A stretch of DNA of 64,000 nucleotides from Paraspadella gotoi. Taxonomy: Eukaryota > Chaetognatha. The position numbers and the translations under genes are program-made. The first letter of the stretch is position 1. Each line of letters starts with the position of its first letter. This document shows positions 21,796 to 34,600 of this stretch, piece by piece. The notes under the pieces were generated by a model. The model ran no database searches, had not been told where the DNA came from, and saw nothing but the letters and a program-made list of their open reading frames with translations. Location of the stretch: assembly GCA_051294375.1 (NCBI GenBank), contig CM119270.1:21567532-21631531 (forward strand), given 5' to 3'.

Positions 21796-22296
21796 GTCCT
21801 CATTGCATCGAAATCCTTGATGTCACCATCAGACTTCGCGTTGCGTAGATGAGAAGAAGTCACTTAAAAATGTCTGGCGTTAATTTGTAGCATGGCGCAA
21901 TTTATCCGATGCCAGCTGTGGGAGAACATTCAGCGCCACATAGTGACGAAGTTTGGATGGCGCGGCGTCAATCTGTGGCGCTAGTGCGATACCTTGCGTC
22001 GACGTCAAACATAACATGGTGAAGAGGCGCAGATGTTGAAGCGCGAGACACACACANNNNNNNNNNNNNNNNNNNNNNNNNNNNNNNNNNNNNNNNNNNN
22101 NNNNNNNNNNNNNNNNNNNNNNNNNNNNNNNNNNNNNNNNNNNNNNNNNNNNNNNNNNNNNNNNNNNNNNNNNNNNNNNNNNNNNNNNNNNNNNNNNNNN
22201 NNNNNNNNNNNNNNNNNNNNNNNNNNNNNNNNNNNNNNNNNNNNNNNNNNACTATTTCTCAGTTTTGCTTCGTCGATTCTTTATCCGAATTTCGGT

Positions 22297-22425
22297 CGAC
22301 GACGACGACGACGACGACGACGACAATGATAAATACGATGACGATGAAGACGAAAACGACGACGAAAACGACGACGACGATGACGAAAACGACGACGACG
22401 ACGACGACGACGACAAGGAAATCTC
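22297..22425 (+). repeat. (GAC)n/(GAT)n acidic-coding trinucleotide tract
   Basis: gac/gat/gaa triplets give a poly-Asp frame on + and poly-Ser on -. The + frame runs on to EISFIISNFPFFAKKSKPE and a stop at about 22490. No splice context; left as a repeat. Confidence 0.8.
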
Positions 22426-22487
22426 ATTCATCATCTCCAACTTTCCTTTTTTCGCTAAGAAGTCGAAACCTGAAGAGGATGAATTTG

Positions 22488-23270
22488 ACTAACCTGGATG
22501 AGTTGACTAACCCGGATGAGTTGACTCACCCGGATGAGTTGACTCACCCGGATGAGTTGACTCACCCGGATGAGTTGACTCACTCGGATGAAGTTGACTC
22601 ACCCAGATGAGTTGACTCACCTGGATGAGTTGACTCACCTGGATGAGTTGACTCACCCTGATGAAGTTGACTCACCCGGATGAAGTTGACTCACGCGGAT
22701 GAAGTTGACTCACCTGGATGAGTTGACTCACCTGGATGAGGTTGACTCACATGGATGAAGTTCACTCACCCGGATGAGTTGAGTCACCTGGATGAGTTGA
22801 CTCACCCGGATGAAGTTGACTCACCCAGATGAAGTTGAGTCACCCGGATGAGTTGACTCACCCGGATGAGTTGACTCACCTGGATGAGTTGACTCACCCG
22901 GATGAGTTGAATCACCCAGATGAATTTGACTCACCTGGATGAAGTTCACTCACCTGGATGAAGTTCACTCACCCGGATGAGTTGACTCACCCAGATGAGT
23001 TGACTCACCCATATGAAGTTGACTCACATGGATGAAGTTCACTCACCCGGATGAGTTGACTCACCTGGATGAGTTGACTCACCCGGATGAAGTTGACTCA
23101 CCCGGATGAAGTTGACTCACCCGGATGAGTTGACTCACCCGGATGAGTTGACTCACCTGGATGAGTTGACTCACCCAGATGAATTTGACTCACCTGGATG
23201 AAGTTGACTCACCTGGATGAAGTTCACTCACCCGGATGAGTTGACTCACCCGGATGAGTTGACTCACCTG
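22488..23270 (+). repeat. 18/19-bp minisatellite carrying a TGACTCA motif per unit
   Basis: About 40 tandem units of cccggatgagttgactca. A 19-bp form has gaagttgac in place of gagttgac, and some units read ttcactcac or tgagtcac. Most units carry TGACTCA or TGAGTCA, which is the AP-1 (Fos/Jun bZIP) consensus. The mixed 18/19-bp units break any long frame, so it is not coding. Confidence 0.95.
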
Positions 23271-23447
23271 CTTCAGGGAAACTGGAGCGGGCGCAGCAAT
23301 AGTAGTTGGATTCACTCACTGCAGCAATAACAGCACCTGCAATTACAGCCACATCAGCAGCAACAGCACAACACACTATCACACTAACTCAATCGTCTCA
23401 CTTGATGTCAATATAACAACAACGGAAGTCAAAATGAGGAAACTCAC

Positions 23448-23570
23448 TGGACGAGAGATGCCACGTGAAGGACTTGTGAGACGCAGTGAGAGTCACGTTT
23501 CCGTCCGGATGTTGATTCACATCCGGGGAAGATGGAGATCGAGGGAGGAGAGTCACGTGGGTGCCTGTGC
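23448..23570 (-). CDS. Exon, unrecognised protein (minus-strand gene)
   Basis: The acceptor ccgtctccag and the gtgagt donor bound 123 bp with a phase-1 entry and phase-1 exit. It reads GTHVTLLPRSPSSPDVNQHP and then DGNVTLTASHKSFTWHLSS. Entry phase matches the exit of the exon at 24041-24241, and exit phase matches the entry at 20941, so three exons form a consistent chain. No family is recognised. Confidence 0.5.
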
Positions 23571-23576
23571 CTGGAG

Positions 23577-23578
<2 letters not shown>

Positions 23579-23627
<49 letters not shown>
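23579..23627 (+). repeat. (GA)n microsatellite
   Basis: An uninterrupted GA run immediately upstream (on the minus strand) of the acceptor at 23571, where it serves as CT-rich polypyrimidine sequence. Confidence 0.95.
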
Positions 23628-23629
<2 letters not shown>

Positions 23630-23981
23630 CAGATGTGATGAAAAGAGGGATATGACATAATAGAATTAACATAAGTTAATGACATCGGGAAAGGAAAAAA
23701 AAGATATAAATGGAATGACTGAAAGAAATGAGAAAGAATAAATGACTTAGGAGAGAGATAGGGGAATGACTTAGGGGAAAAGAGAAAGATGGGAATGACA
23801 GAGAGAATGACAAAGTGGAAAGTGAAAGTTAGGACTGACATTGAACTGGTTTTAACATTGTCTTTAAACATAATTTATTGTTATACTATTAAAAACAACA
23901 ATGCCTGAAACTAATAGTAATACAAGAAAAAACAGGGCTAAAAATAAAAACATAAAACAACAAAAATAACGACAGGAAAAT

Positions 23982-24012
<31 letters not shown>

Positions 24013-24040
24013 CCAGCCCTCGTCACGTCCTCTGTATTAC

Positions 24041-24241
24041 CTCTCTTCGAACTTCCCGTCGCAGTCGATTTAGACAAAAACAATTGAGCATCGTTTTTTG
24101 GCGCCGATGAATACGTGAATCCCGTGGCGGCGACGATAGAGGGCGCTACAGGTTCGTCGTCGTCGTCGTCGGCTGCGGCGCCGCGGGACGCAGCAGACGA
24201 CGCGGCGGCGGAAATCGTCTGCTGGATTTGCGTGGATTGAC
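24041..24241 (-). CDS. Exon, Ala/Ser-rich with Asp run (minus-strand gene)
   Basis: Open from the gap at 24242 to a gtaata donor, exit phase 1. It reads STQIQQTISAAASSAASRG, a poly-Asp stretch, EPVAPSIVAATGFTYSSAP, then KNDAQLFLSKSTATGSSKR. The mixed Gln, Tyr and Phe content is more protein-like than pure repeat translation. Upstream exons lie in a 730-N gap. Confidence 0.55.
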
Positions 24242-24971
24242 NNNNNNNNNNNNNNNNNNNNNNNNNNNNNNNNNNNNNNNNNNNNNNNNNNNNNNNNNNN
24301 NNNNNNNNNNNNNNNNNNNNNNNNNNNNNNNNNNNNNNNNNNNNNNNNNNNNNNNNNNNNNNNNNNNNNNNNNNNNNNNNNNNNNNNNNNNNNNNNNNNN
24401 NNNNNNNNNNNNNNNNNNNNNNNNNNNNNNNNNNNNNNNNNNNNNNNNNNNNNNNNNNNNNNNNNNNNNNNNNNNNNNNNNNNNNNNNNNNNNNNNNNNN
24501 NNNNNNNNNNNNNNNNNNNNNNNNNNNNNNNNNNNNNNNNNNNNNNNNNNNNNNNNNNNNNNNNNNNNNNNNNNNNNNNNNNNNNNNNNNNNNNNNNNNN
24601 NNNNNNNNNNNNNNNNNNNNNNNNNNNNNNNNNNNNNNNNNNNNNNNNNNNNNNNNNNNNNNNNNNNNNNNNNNNNNNNNNNNNNNNNNNNNNNNNNNNN
24701 NNNNNNNNNNNNNNNNNNNNNNNNNNNNNNNNNNNNNNNNNNNNNNNNNNNNNNNNNNNNNNNNNNNNNNNNNNNNNNNNNNNNNNNNNNNNNNNNNNNN
24801 NNNNNNNNNNNNNNNNNNNNNNNNNNNNNNNNNNNNNNNNNNNNNNNNNNNNNNNNNNNNNNNNNNNNNNNNNNNNNNNNNNNNNNNNNNNNNNNNNNNN
24901 NNNNNNNNNNNNNNNNNNNNNNNNNNNNNNNNNNNNNNNNNNNNNNNNNNNNNNNNNNNNNNNNNNNNNNN

Positions 24972-25586
24972 AGAGAATAAGAAAAGAGAGAAAGAGGAAG
25001 AAAGAGATAAAGAGAGAGATAGTGAGAAAGAGAGAGAGAGAGAAGAGAGAGAAGAGAGAGAGAGAAAGAGAGAGAGGCATATAAACACGCGCGGGCAGTG
25101 ACTGATTCCCGCCCTGGGTTTTCTTCAGGTTCCCTCATTTTTTTCTTCCTTTTGTTTTTAATTGATGCGCTGCCTTCTTTGGTTCTTTTGTTTATTGCGC
25201 GGCAAGAGCAGCAGGGAACGCTGCAGACGCCGCGGGACAGGAGGGGATGCAGCCGATGCAGCCGGTGTGGCAGAAGACGCTGCCGACGCCGCTGGAGCAA
25301 AGAGAATAAGGGTGAAGACGATTTGTTTGAAAGATGAGGAGGAAAGGAAAAAGAAAAAGGAAATAAAGGTGAGTGGAGGTCAAGAGAGGAGGAAAAAGAA
25401 AAGAAATAGAGAGAAAAGAAAAGATAGGAGAAGAAAGAGAAAGAAAAGAAAGATGGAAAATAAAAGAAAAGAAAAAAGAAAAGAAGAGAAAAGATAAAAA
25501 AGAAAGGAAAGAAAAGAAGAAAAAAGACAACAAAAGAAGCAAAGAACAAGTAAGAAAAAAACGAAAAATATAAGGCCGAAAAAAAA

Positions 25587-25617
<31 letters not shown>

Positions 25618-26269
25618 NNNNNNNNNNNNNNNNNNNNNNNNNNNNNNNNNNNNNNNNNNNNNNNNNNNNNNNNNNNNNNNNNNNNNNNNNNNNNNNNNNN
25701 NNNNNNNNNNNNNNNNNNNNNNNNNNNNNNNNNNNNNNNNNNNNNNNNNNNNNNNNNNNNNNNNNNNNNNNNNNNNNNNNNNNNNNNNAGGAGAAAGAGA
25801 GAGAGAAAGATAGAGAGAGAGAGAAAGAGATAGAGAGAGAGAGAGATAGACGAAGTCAAGGAGAAAGACGGAGTGTGTGAGTCGCGACAACCTTGGTGGT
25901 TAAAGTAGGGGGGGGGTTAGGGTGAAGTGATAGTGGTCAAAGTAGTTTAGGCTGTGGTCATTCTGGTCATTGTGGTAATTGTAACAATTAAATTTACATA
26001 GAATGTGAAAATATGTTTAATGGAGCTCTGTTTGTCATTATCTCTCTGCATTATCTTCTCAACTGCCCAAATATATTATTCTTTACCTTTCTCCGTACTC
26101 TCTCTCGTCTCTCTCTTTATTTCGTCTCCTCTTCTCTATCTCTCTCTCTCTCTTCCTCTCTATGTCTTTCTTCTTCTTCTTCGCTCTCTCTGTATACTTC
26201 TCTCTTACCTGTATACTCTCTCTCTCTTTCTCTGTCTCTCTTCTTCAGCTCTCTCTTCTCTCTCTATCT

Positions 26270-26316
<47 letters not shown>

Positions 26317-26385
26317 CTCCTCTCATCTCTTCTTTCTTCTCTCTCTCTCTCTACTTCTACTTCTCTCAAGTTTTGGCTTAAACCA
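24972..26385. repeat. Purine then pyrimidine tracts with a gap
   Basis: GA-rich 24972-25080 and 25330-25617, N run 25618-25788, GA-rich to 25850, then CT-rich 26090-26370. A GC-rich piece at 25195-25310 reads an Ala/Ser/Pro-rich frame on the minus strand (SATPAASAASPPVPRRLQ) beside a possible acceptor tttgctccag; it might be another exon of the minus-strand gene but is not secure. Confidence 0.6.
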
Positions 26386-26579
26386 TCGGCGGAGGTGACC
26401 TTCATGGTCAAACGATGCGGTTTCACTTCTTTCTCCTCCTCTTCTATCCTCTCCCTCTCCTCCTCCTCCTCCTCCTCTTTAAACGCCACATCTACCAGTC
26501 AAGAATTCACCACGTTAGATTATTACTTTGCTAGCGTCTGAGACCGACGACGATTTTACATTTTTTGGCCTCATTTTTT

Positions 26580-26700
26580 TGGCGTCTTTGCCAACGAACG
26601 CTAAAGCCAACGCCATCAAACGCCAACGTCATTGAACCCCAAAGTCATTGAACGCCAGCGCCCCCGAACACAAACGCCATCTGAAGCCAACGACAAATTC
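26580..26700 (+). repeat. Degenerate aacgcca repeat
   Basis: Variants of gaacgccaacgtcattgaac repeat four or five times. Confidence 0.6.
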
Positions 26701-26816
26701 TTTGACCCGCCCTCCCTCCTGCTTTCGTCGCATCGATGCTGAAATGAAAGGGAGGGAGATTCTGGGCAAAGAAGAAAAAAAAAGGAGGAAAGAAAAGAAA
26801 ATTAAAAGGATTCTGG

Positions 26817-26832
26817 ATAGATAGAAAGATAT

Positions 26833-26912
<80 letters not shown>
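26817..26912 (+). repeat. (GATA)n microsatellite
   Basis: About 23 gata/taga units. Confidence 0.95.
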
Positions 26913-26918
<6 letters not shown>

Positions 26919-26939
26919 ATAAGAATGAAGGATAAGAAG

Positions 26940-27885
<946 letters not shown>

Positions 27886-27997
27886 CCAGGCCCGCCTGTG
27901 AGATTTTATATCCGTCTAGACAGGCTGGCCTGATGCAGACATCATTATCGCCTGTCACCATCACCTGCAACTTACCCCTAACTCCATCTCGACTTAC

Positions 27998-28145
27998 CCG
28001 AAATGCAGGAATAGTGAATCTGCAAATAATCGGGATAAAACGATCCACAATCGTAGGTGTATATCTGCGTTTCTATGGGAACGGGACAATGTCGTTGCCC
28101 GTTGCACATGAGGTCCTTGGGCAGCGTGTGGTTCATGGTGCAGTC
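27998..28145 (-). CDS. SUEL domain 2, second exon
   Basis: The acceptor ccctcttcgcag joins in phase 0 after CFFHKD. It reads DCTMNHTLPKDLMCNGQRHC, then TYDCGSFYPDYLQIHYSCIS, and leaves by a gtaagt donor in phase 1. A possible following exon begins near 27951 (GDNDVCIRPACLDGYKISQ) but runs into the (GA)n and is not called. Confidence 0.88.
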
Positions 28146-29385
28146 CTGCGAAGAGGAGGGGGAAAAGAGTGAGGCTTTAGGCATGTCTCACTTCAGTTAA
28201 CTCTTTAACTACTCACGTCTTTGTGAAAGAAGCAATGCTTGGGCTTGGCCGCACTCCACCCATAGTAGGCGCTGAACACGAAAATTTGAAATCTCGGTTC
28301 GCATTCGAGAATGACTGTTTTAGACTGAAGGACTGAACTGCATCCGTAGGCGATTCGATGGGGTTCTGGAAGAGGGGAGAAAGGTGTTAGGGAAGGGGGG
28401 AGGGAAGGAGGGAAGGGGGAGGGGTAGGGAAGGGGGGAGAGGAAGAGGGAGATGAAGAGGGGGAGGGGAAAAAATAAATATTCAGTTCTGAATTTCCTGT
28501 TAATGAATCGTTTAGGTTTTCGCGTTTTTTTCTGTAATTATTTCATTAATATTATTTATAATTATTATAAATAAGTAATCTGGAAAACAGAATTTTTCAA
28601 TATCTTGAGCGAAAGGATCCATTTCAATTGTCCTGTAGATAAAGCGCTCAGTGGGTTGAAGACAACCATCAGTATCTTCCTTGACCCCTCAGCAGTATCG
28701 TTGCGGATCCTGGGCTTGGAACCATTCTAGAGAGGTTTCCAGGCCGCCGAGGAGGTTCAAGGTCTTCCTCAAGCTTCCAGCAGGGGAGGAAGCATTGGGG
28801 ATCGAACTCGATACCTGATGGTCATGAGCTGATGGCTTTAATATGCGTTTTATTTCGAATTCAACATGGTTGATTCAGTCCAGAGAAAGAAGCTATTTCT
28901 TTGAGGACAGAGTTTTTCGACAAATAGATCTTTGTAATGAATTGAATGAATTGAAATTTTTTAATCAATGAGCCACAAGATCAGAGAGTCTTGGGTGAAA
29001 TTGACCGACTACAGTTTCATTCCTTTCTGCCTTAATTAACCCCTTTTTTCCCTTCTTTTTCAAAATCTCTCTCTCTCTCTCTCTCTCTCTCCGTCGTCTC
29101 TCTTCTCTCTCTCTTCTCTTCTCTCCTCTTCTCCCTCTCTTCTCTCTCCTCTCTTGGCAATCAACCTGCAAAGGAAGAGGAATCTATTCAAGTGTCAAGT
29201 AAAACTTTCTCTTTCACAAATTCTTCTTTTATCATTCAACTGTTTCTCACTCTCTCTCTCTCTTTCCTTTCACTCACTTACGCTTTTTTTTCAAGATCTT
29301 TGCTCGTGCCTCAACTCTTTCTGGACCTTTTTTGTATTCGTTTAAAAACGCCTCTTCTCGTCTCTCCTCCTCTCTCCTCTCTCCT

Positions 29386-29444
<59 letters not shown>

Positions 29445-31626
29445 ATCTGCCTGTCTCGTGCTATCACTTTTTCAGAAAACTCAAGCCTCGTAAACCAAAC
29501 GAAAAATGACGGCGAAACTTTCCCTCAGCAGCAAAATGGCTTCTTGAGCCAAAAAAAGAAAAACATTTTTAATATTTTTTTTTATCTAATACTAGCTATG
29601 ACGATGTGGAGTTTTTTGTAGCTAAGACAGAAATGGATTTTTCAGTTGCATAGATAAATACAACTTAAATTATGGCTTCTTTGTTAATGTGAGAAAATTC
29701 AAGTAAAAATCTTTTTCACTAAATTTGGCATCGAATCACAAGTTCTTCTTTTCACGGGCAAATAGCCAATCTCCCTTTTTTGTGACCTCGAAAAAACTTC
29801 GTGAAATTTTTACGCCGTGAATACTATTAGGTCGGTCGGTCTGTTAATCTGTCTGTCCATATGCCCATCTAACGTTTTGAATAAATTATGCTTTATTATA
29901 TAATGAGAAGCTTTTTTTGCGTACATTAATTACTTATTAAGGCGTAGTAAAATTTCTAAATTTAACTTTAATTAAAATTCTATAAAGTGGGGAGACGATA
30001 CATACATTAATCTACTACTGAACATTTATGTTATATTAGAAAAACTTATTCATAATGAAATTTTCACTACATTTCACGCGGCAGCTAGGTCATATTTATA
30101 GCTAGTACTATATGCCAATAAATTGTTTAGAATATCAAGAACGAGTTTTTTCTAACGAATTTTTATTGCAGATTTGGATTCGTCATAAAAAGTTGATGAA
30201 AAGAAATTATAACTCTTTTTACAAACATTTCTTCATTAAGTGGGTCAAAAAAGTAGCAAAAAAGCTATATTTTAGAGCTTGAAATTTAACTTTGTTATAT
30301 ATAAATATAGCTTTTATAATTTTCTAAACGCCACTTAATGATAAGAATTTTTTACAAATGAGTTTATATTTCTTTTATCAACTTTTGACGATGCGATATA
30401 TCAAATCTGCATATCACAAATTAAGAAAAGCCTAGTTTTTGAAATTTTGATATCTAAGAAATAGTACTGTATATAAATAACTACCGAAAATTAATAACAC
30501 TAAAATTATTTTTTTTTACAAATGTAATGTTCACTGATGGTAGTGCATAATGGACCTTTTAGAATTTCCGTACGTAAATTCACTACCTTATTACTATATG
30601 ATCAACTCGAGATACATATAATATCAAAAGTGAAGGTGAATATCGAGACGCAGACACTTTTCGGAATTTCAGTTTGCATGTTTTTTAACCGCAACAAATT
30701 CTTCACTAGCTTCCAAAATTGCCTTGAGGCAGATGCGAAAAAAACTCTGAGGTCCGCCTTTGTTCCTTCACACAATCTGCTATCCTACATGTGTGCCCAT
30801 TCAAATATCTTCGTACGCCGGTCGATCCATCGATGTTCCACACTGGGCACAGATGCCCGTAATCTGCGCCTTCAAGATCACGACGTTGCTAAGCTCCCGA
30901 TCGCGCGTCCCTCTACCGACATGCCTATGTTCAAGCATCTTAACCAAAACGTCCCACCGAAAGTGCAGACTCCAGCCTTCAAAGTGAGACTCACCTTCCA
31001 AAACACCACCCACCTTTTATCCTCCCCCCACTGGACTGGCCTCCCCCGCACCACCCCGGCCAATCCGCCCAAGAGTCTGTGTCAAAAAATCCAGTAAAAT
31101 TTCATTCTTCGAATCCCGGAACTCCTTAAGACATAATCGCCTTCGAAGGAAAACAAGATGGGCAGAGACGCGAGGGTCAACATGAACAATGGGCAGGAGG
31201 GAGAAGGTTTGGAGATCGGAGAGAGAGAGGATCGGAGCAGTGTTTCTGTTGGAGAGACCTCTCTTCTATCTTGTTTCTTTTCTTTCTTGGCTTCTCTAAC
31301 TCTCTCTCTCTCTTCTCTCTCTCCTCTGCTCTCGTCTCTCTCTGTTCTCGTCTCTCCTCTCGTACTCTCGTCTCTCTCGTCATTCCCTCGCTCCGTTGGG
31401 AGAGGCTTGTCTCGTAGAAGACGTTTTCTTTGCGTCGTCATCGTCATCGTCAACATCGTCGTTATCATCGTCGTCATCATCGTGATTGTCATTATCTTCG
31501 TCATCATCGTCATTGTCGTCGTCGTCATCATCATCATCGTCGTCGTCATCATCGTCGTAATCATCGCTATTTTTATTATCATTGTCGTCATTCTCATCGT
31601 CGTCGTCGTCGACATCGTCATCGTTA

Positions 31627-31661
<35 letters not shown>

Positions 31662-34600
31662 TTGCCTCGGCCGCGTTTTCCTTACCCGGGGTTTATTTGG
31701 TTCCCTCTCCCGGTGGACAAACAAAAGAACCATTGACCCGAACTGGTTCCTCTCGCGTCGGCGGACTCACCAGCCATCTAGAAGGTGAGCTTACCCGCCA
31801 CCTAGAAGGTGAACTCAAACAACATCAAGAAGGAAGGCTCTCCCGGCACCTAGAAGGTAAGCTCACTCGCCATCTAGTAGGTGAATTCTATTGCCACCTG
31901 AGAGGTGAATTCTCTCGCCCACTAGGTGGTGAACTCAACTGCCATCTAGAAGGTAAGCTCACTCGCTACCTTGATGCTGAACTCGCCCGCCATCTAGAAG
32001 AATCGTCCTAAAATTCCTTTCAGATTTACTTTGTGTTTTTTTTTTTCATGAGACTCATCTTCTCTCAGGATTTTGTTCGATATTTTCAGATTTGCTTGAA
32101 ATTCATCTCATTTCATTCATCTCATTTCATTCATCTCATTTCATTCATCTCATTTCATTCATCTCATTTCATTCATATCATGGCACTTTCTTCCCAGAGC
32201 GCCCAATTTTTTTCCCCAGAGCGCCTCATTTCTGTTGCATTATTTTCCAGAGAATTTGTAGTTAAATTAAGAGATCGCAAAAGACGCCAAGCAGCACAAG
32301 CTTTCCGAATTGATTGTTGGAATCGTGAGGAAGCCAACGGAAACGACAGTAATTTGTCAGAGGGCGACAAGCAGTTCTTATTGCTTGCAAGAAACTTCAA
32401 AAAGGGACAAACATCTGGAATTGTTTATGCATAGAGGATGAAAAAGTGCCAATTGCTTGCAAGGTCCATGAAGAGACGCCAAAGACTTCAAATTTCTTGT
32501 AAAAAGGGAAAAAAACTTTAGTATTTGCTTGTATGACATGAGAGGAGGCGTCACGCAATCTGATTTGCTTGTATGACATGACTGTGACGTCAAGCATCAC
32601 AGATTGAAAGGAAATCACGTTCGACGTCGACGAACGAATCGAGCGAAAAGAGAAGACGACGACGACGACGATGACGACGACGATAACGACGACGAAGGAC
32701 GACCGACAACAGACGCCCGATAACGAACGACGACCACGAAACCGACGACGACGACGTACGATAGTGCACACGACATGAACGACGAATAACGACGACGATA
32801 CTGGACGACGACGACACTACGACGTCCAGGGAAAGGATCAAAGGTCAAAACAATAAAAAGTTGACTCGCGGATCGGCGTCGCCCTTGGCGAAAGTCGGGA
32901 GGACGGACAGGGGGGGGGGGGCGTAGAGTGTGGTGATGGCCTGATTATGTGTCCGGGTGGTGGGTGGGCCTCACTGGGCATGGTAAGATGAATGGGCGGA
33001 GGGGCCTGGTCAGAAGCATGTTGAGATGGTAGATGTTTAATGGAAGGCCTGGTGAGTTGGTGAGTTAAACAGATCATGAGAGGAAAACATTGTCGGGTAA
33101 GTTCCATGGAAGGAAAGTCCAAAGTGAGTTAAAGTCTGATGATGTGAGGGTAAGAATCGGGTTCTCAGGGTTTAGGGTTTAAAGGGACATAGGGAAGAAG
33201 GCACGAAGGGACAAGCGGTTTAAAGGGACGAAGGTACGAAGAGACAAAGAGTTTAAAGGGACGAAGGTATGAAGGGACAAGGGGTTTAAAGGGACGAAGG
33301 TATGAAGGGACAAGGGGTTTAAAGGGACGAAGGTATGAAGGGACAAGGGGTTTAAAGGGACGAAGGTATGAAGGGACAAGGGGTTTAAAGGGACGAAAGC
33401 ATGAAGGGACAAAGGGTTTAAAGGGACAAAGGTACAAAGAGACAAAGGGTTTAAAGGGACAAAGGTATGAAGGGACAAGGGGTTTAAAGGGACGAAGGCA
33501 TGAAGGGACAAGGGGTTTAAAGGGACGAAGGTATGAAGAGACAAAGGGTTTAAAGGGATGAAGGGACAAGGGGTTTAAAAGGACGAAGGCACGAAAGGAC
33601 AAGGGGTTTAAAGAGACGAAGGTATGAAGAGACAAAGGGTTTAAAGGGACGAATGTATGAAGGGATAAGGGGTTTAAAAGGACGAAGGCACGAAGGGACA
33701 AGGGGTTTAAAGGGACGAAGGTACGAAGAGACAAAGGGTTTAAATGGACGAATGTATGAAGGGACAAGGGGTTTAAAGGGACGAAGGCACAAAGGGACAA
33801 GGGGTTTAAAGGGACTAAGACAAGGAGACTTCATCCAAGTCTGAGGCGGAAATAGAAATCGATGGAGAAGAAGAGATCAAACACGAATGAATTGAGTGTG
33901 GAACGAATGAATTGAGAGTGGAAAGAATGAATTGAATGTGGAATGAATGGATTGAGTGTGGAAACTTGAGAGTCGAATACTGGAATGTTTAGAGTGATTT
34001 TTAAGTTTAGAGTTTTTCATTGTTAAAAATGGAATAGATAGACATAAAAATGAACTGTTTATTTGGCAAAAAAAGAATGCTTTTATTTTTATTTTTTTGC
34101 ATGCACGATGACGGTGAAATTAATAAATAAAGGGTTAGATAATAAAAAAAAAATATTCAAAAAAAAAAAAAAGCTTCTTTTTCCACATCCGACACAATGA
34201 AAAATGGCGTAACGTTACTGTTCCGTGCATAAAAAAAATTTCTTTGTCAATATATTATACTTCTTTTTATTTTTTGAAACATATAGTTTTCATATGCTGA
34301 TATCCAAAATATCAATGCAAAATTTTTTTGTTTTTTGATATGACTGAATATAGGGAAAGATGATAAATTTTTTTAAAAGTTACTTATTCATATTTATTCC
34401 TAGAATTGTAATAGAAAAAGATGAAAAAATTAATAGTACTAATAGTTAGTGTTATGTCTCAAATAGATGGAAAAAAAACCTCATTTAAATTCGATTCGGG
34501 AAGTGGGTAACTAAGCTTACCAATGCATCCTCACGCCGATTGTTCTCTCAAATAATTTTTTATTTAATACATTTGAAAGGGAAAAAAAGAATTTGTAATG

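Larger units (their letters stand above)
30430..34220 (+). repeat. Left arm of a very long imperfect inverted repeat
   Basis: Landmarks recur in reverse order and complement in 36330-39919: the block near 30680 (ttttcggaatttcag), tcgccttcgaaggaaaac (31139), the 24-bp array (31745-31990), the catctcatttcatt array (32100-32170), the GAC tract (32650-32830), the 33-bp array (33177-33820) and tgcatgcacgatgacg (34098). The arms differ by many single-base indels and substitutions. It lies wholly in the large SUEL-gene intron. Confidence 0.9.

Noticed and set aside
22326-22610. + strand frame with DELTHP repeats
   Set aside because: Units switch between 18 and 19 bp, so the frame breaks quickly; the array is better seen as non-coding.
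26205-26489. Minus frame with KEVKPHRLTMKVTSADGLSQ
   Set aside because: A short protein-like piece between Glu/Arg repeat translations; no clear acceptor or donor, so it was not called as an exon.
30537-31097. 186-codon + frame in the left inverted-repeat arm
   Set aside because: The protein-like version of this stretch is on the minus strand of the right arm (39.5 kb); here the matching sequence is shifted by indels and the listed frame has no family features.
31082-31736. Frames of poly-Asp, poly-Val/Ile and poly-Thr/Met over the GTC/ATC tract
   Set aside because: Different frames of one imperfect trinucleotide tract give different homopolymers; no exon borders.
33165-33844. 211-codon minus-strand frame of PLNPLSLHTFV repeats
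   Set aside because: The frame exists only because the unit is 33 bp; two minus frames are both open, and no unique flanking protein sequence or promoter is seen.
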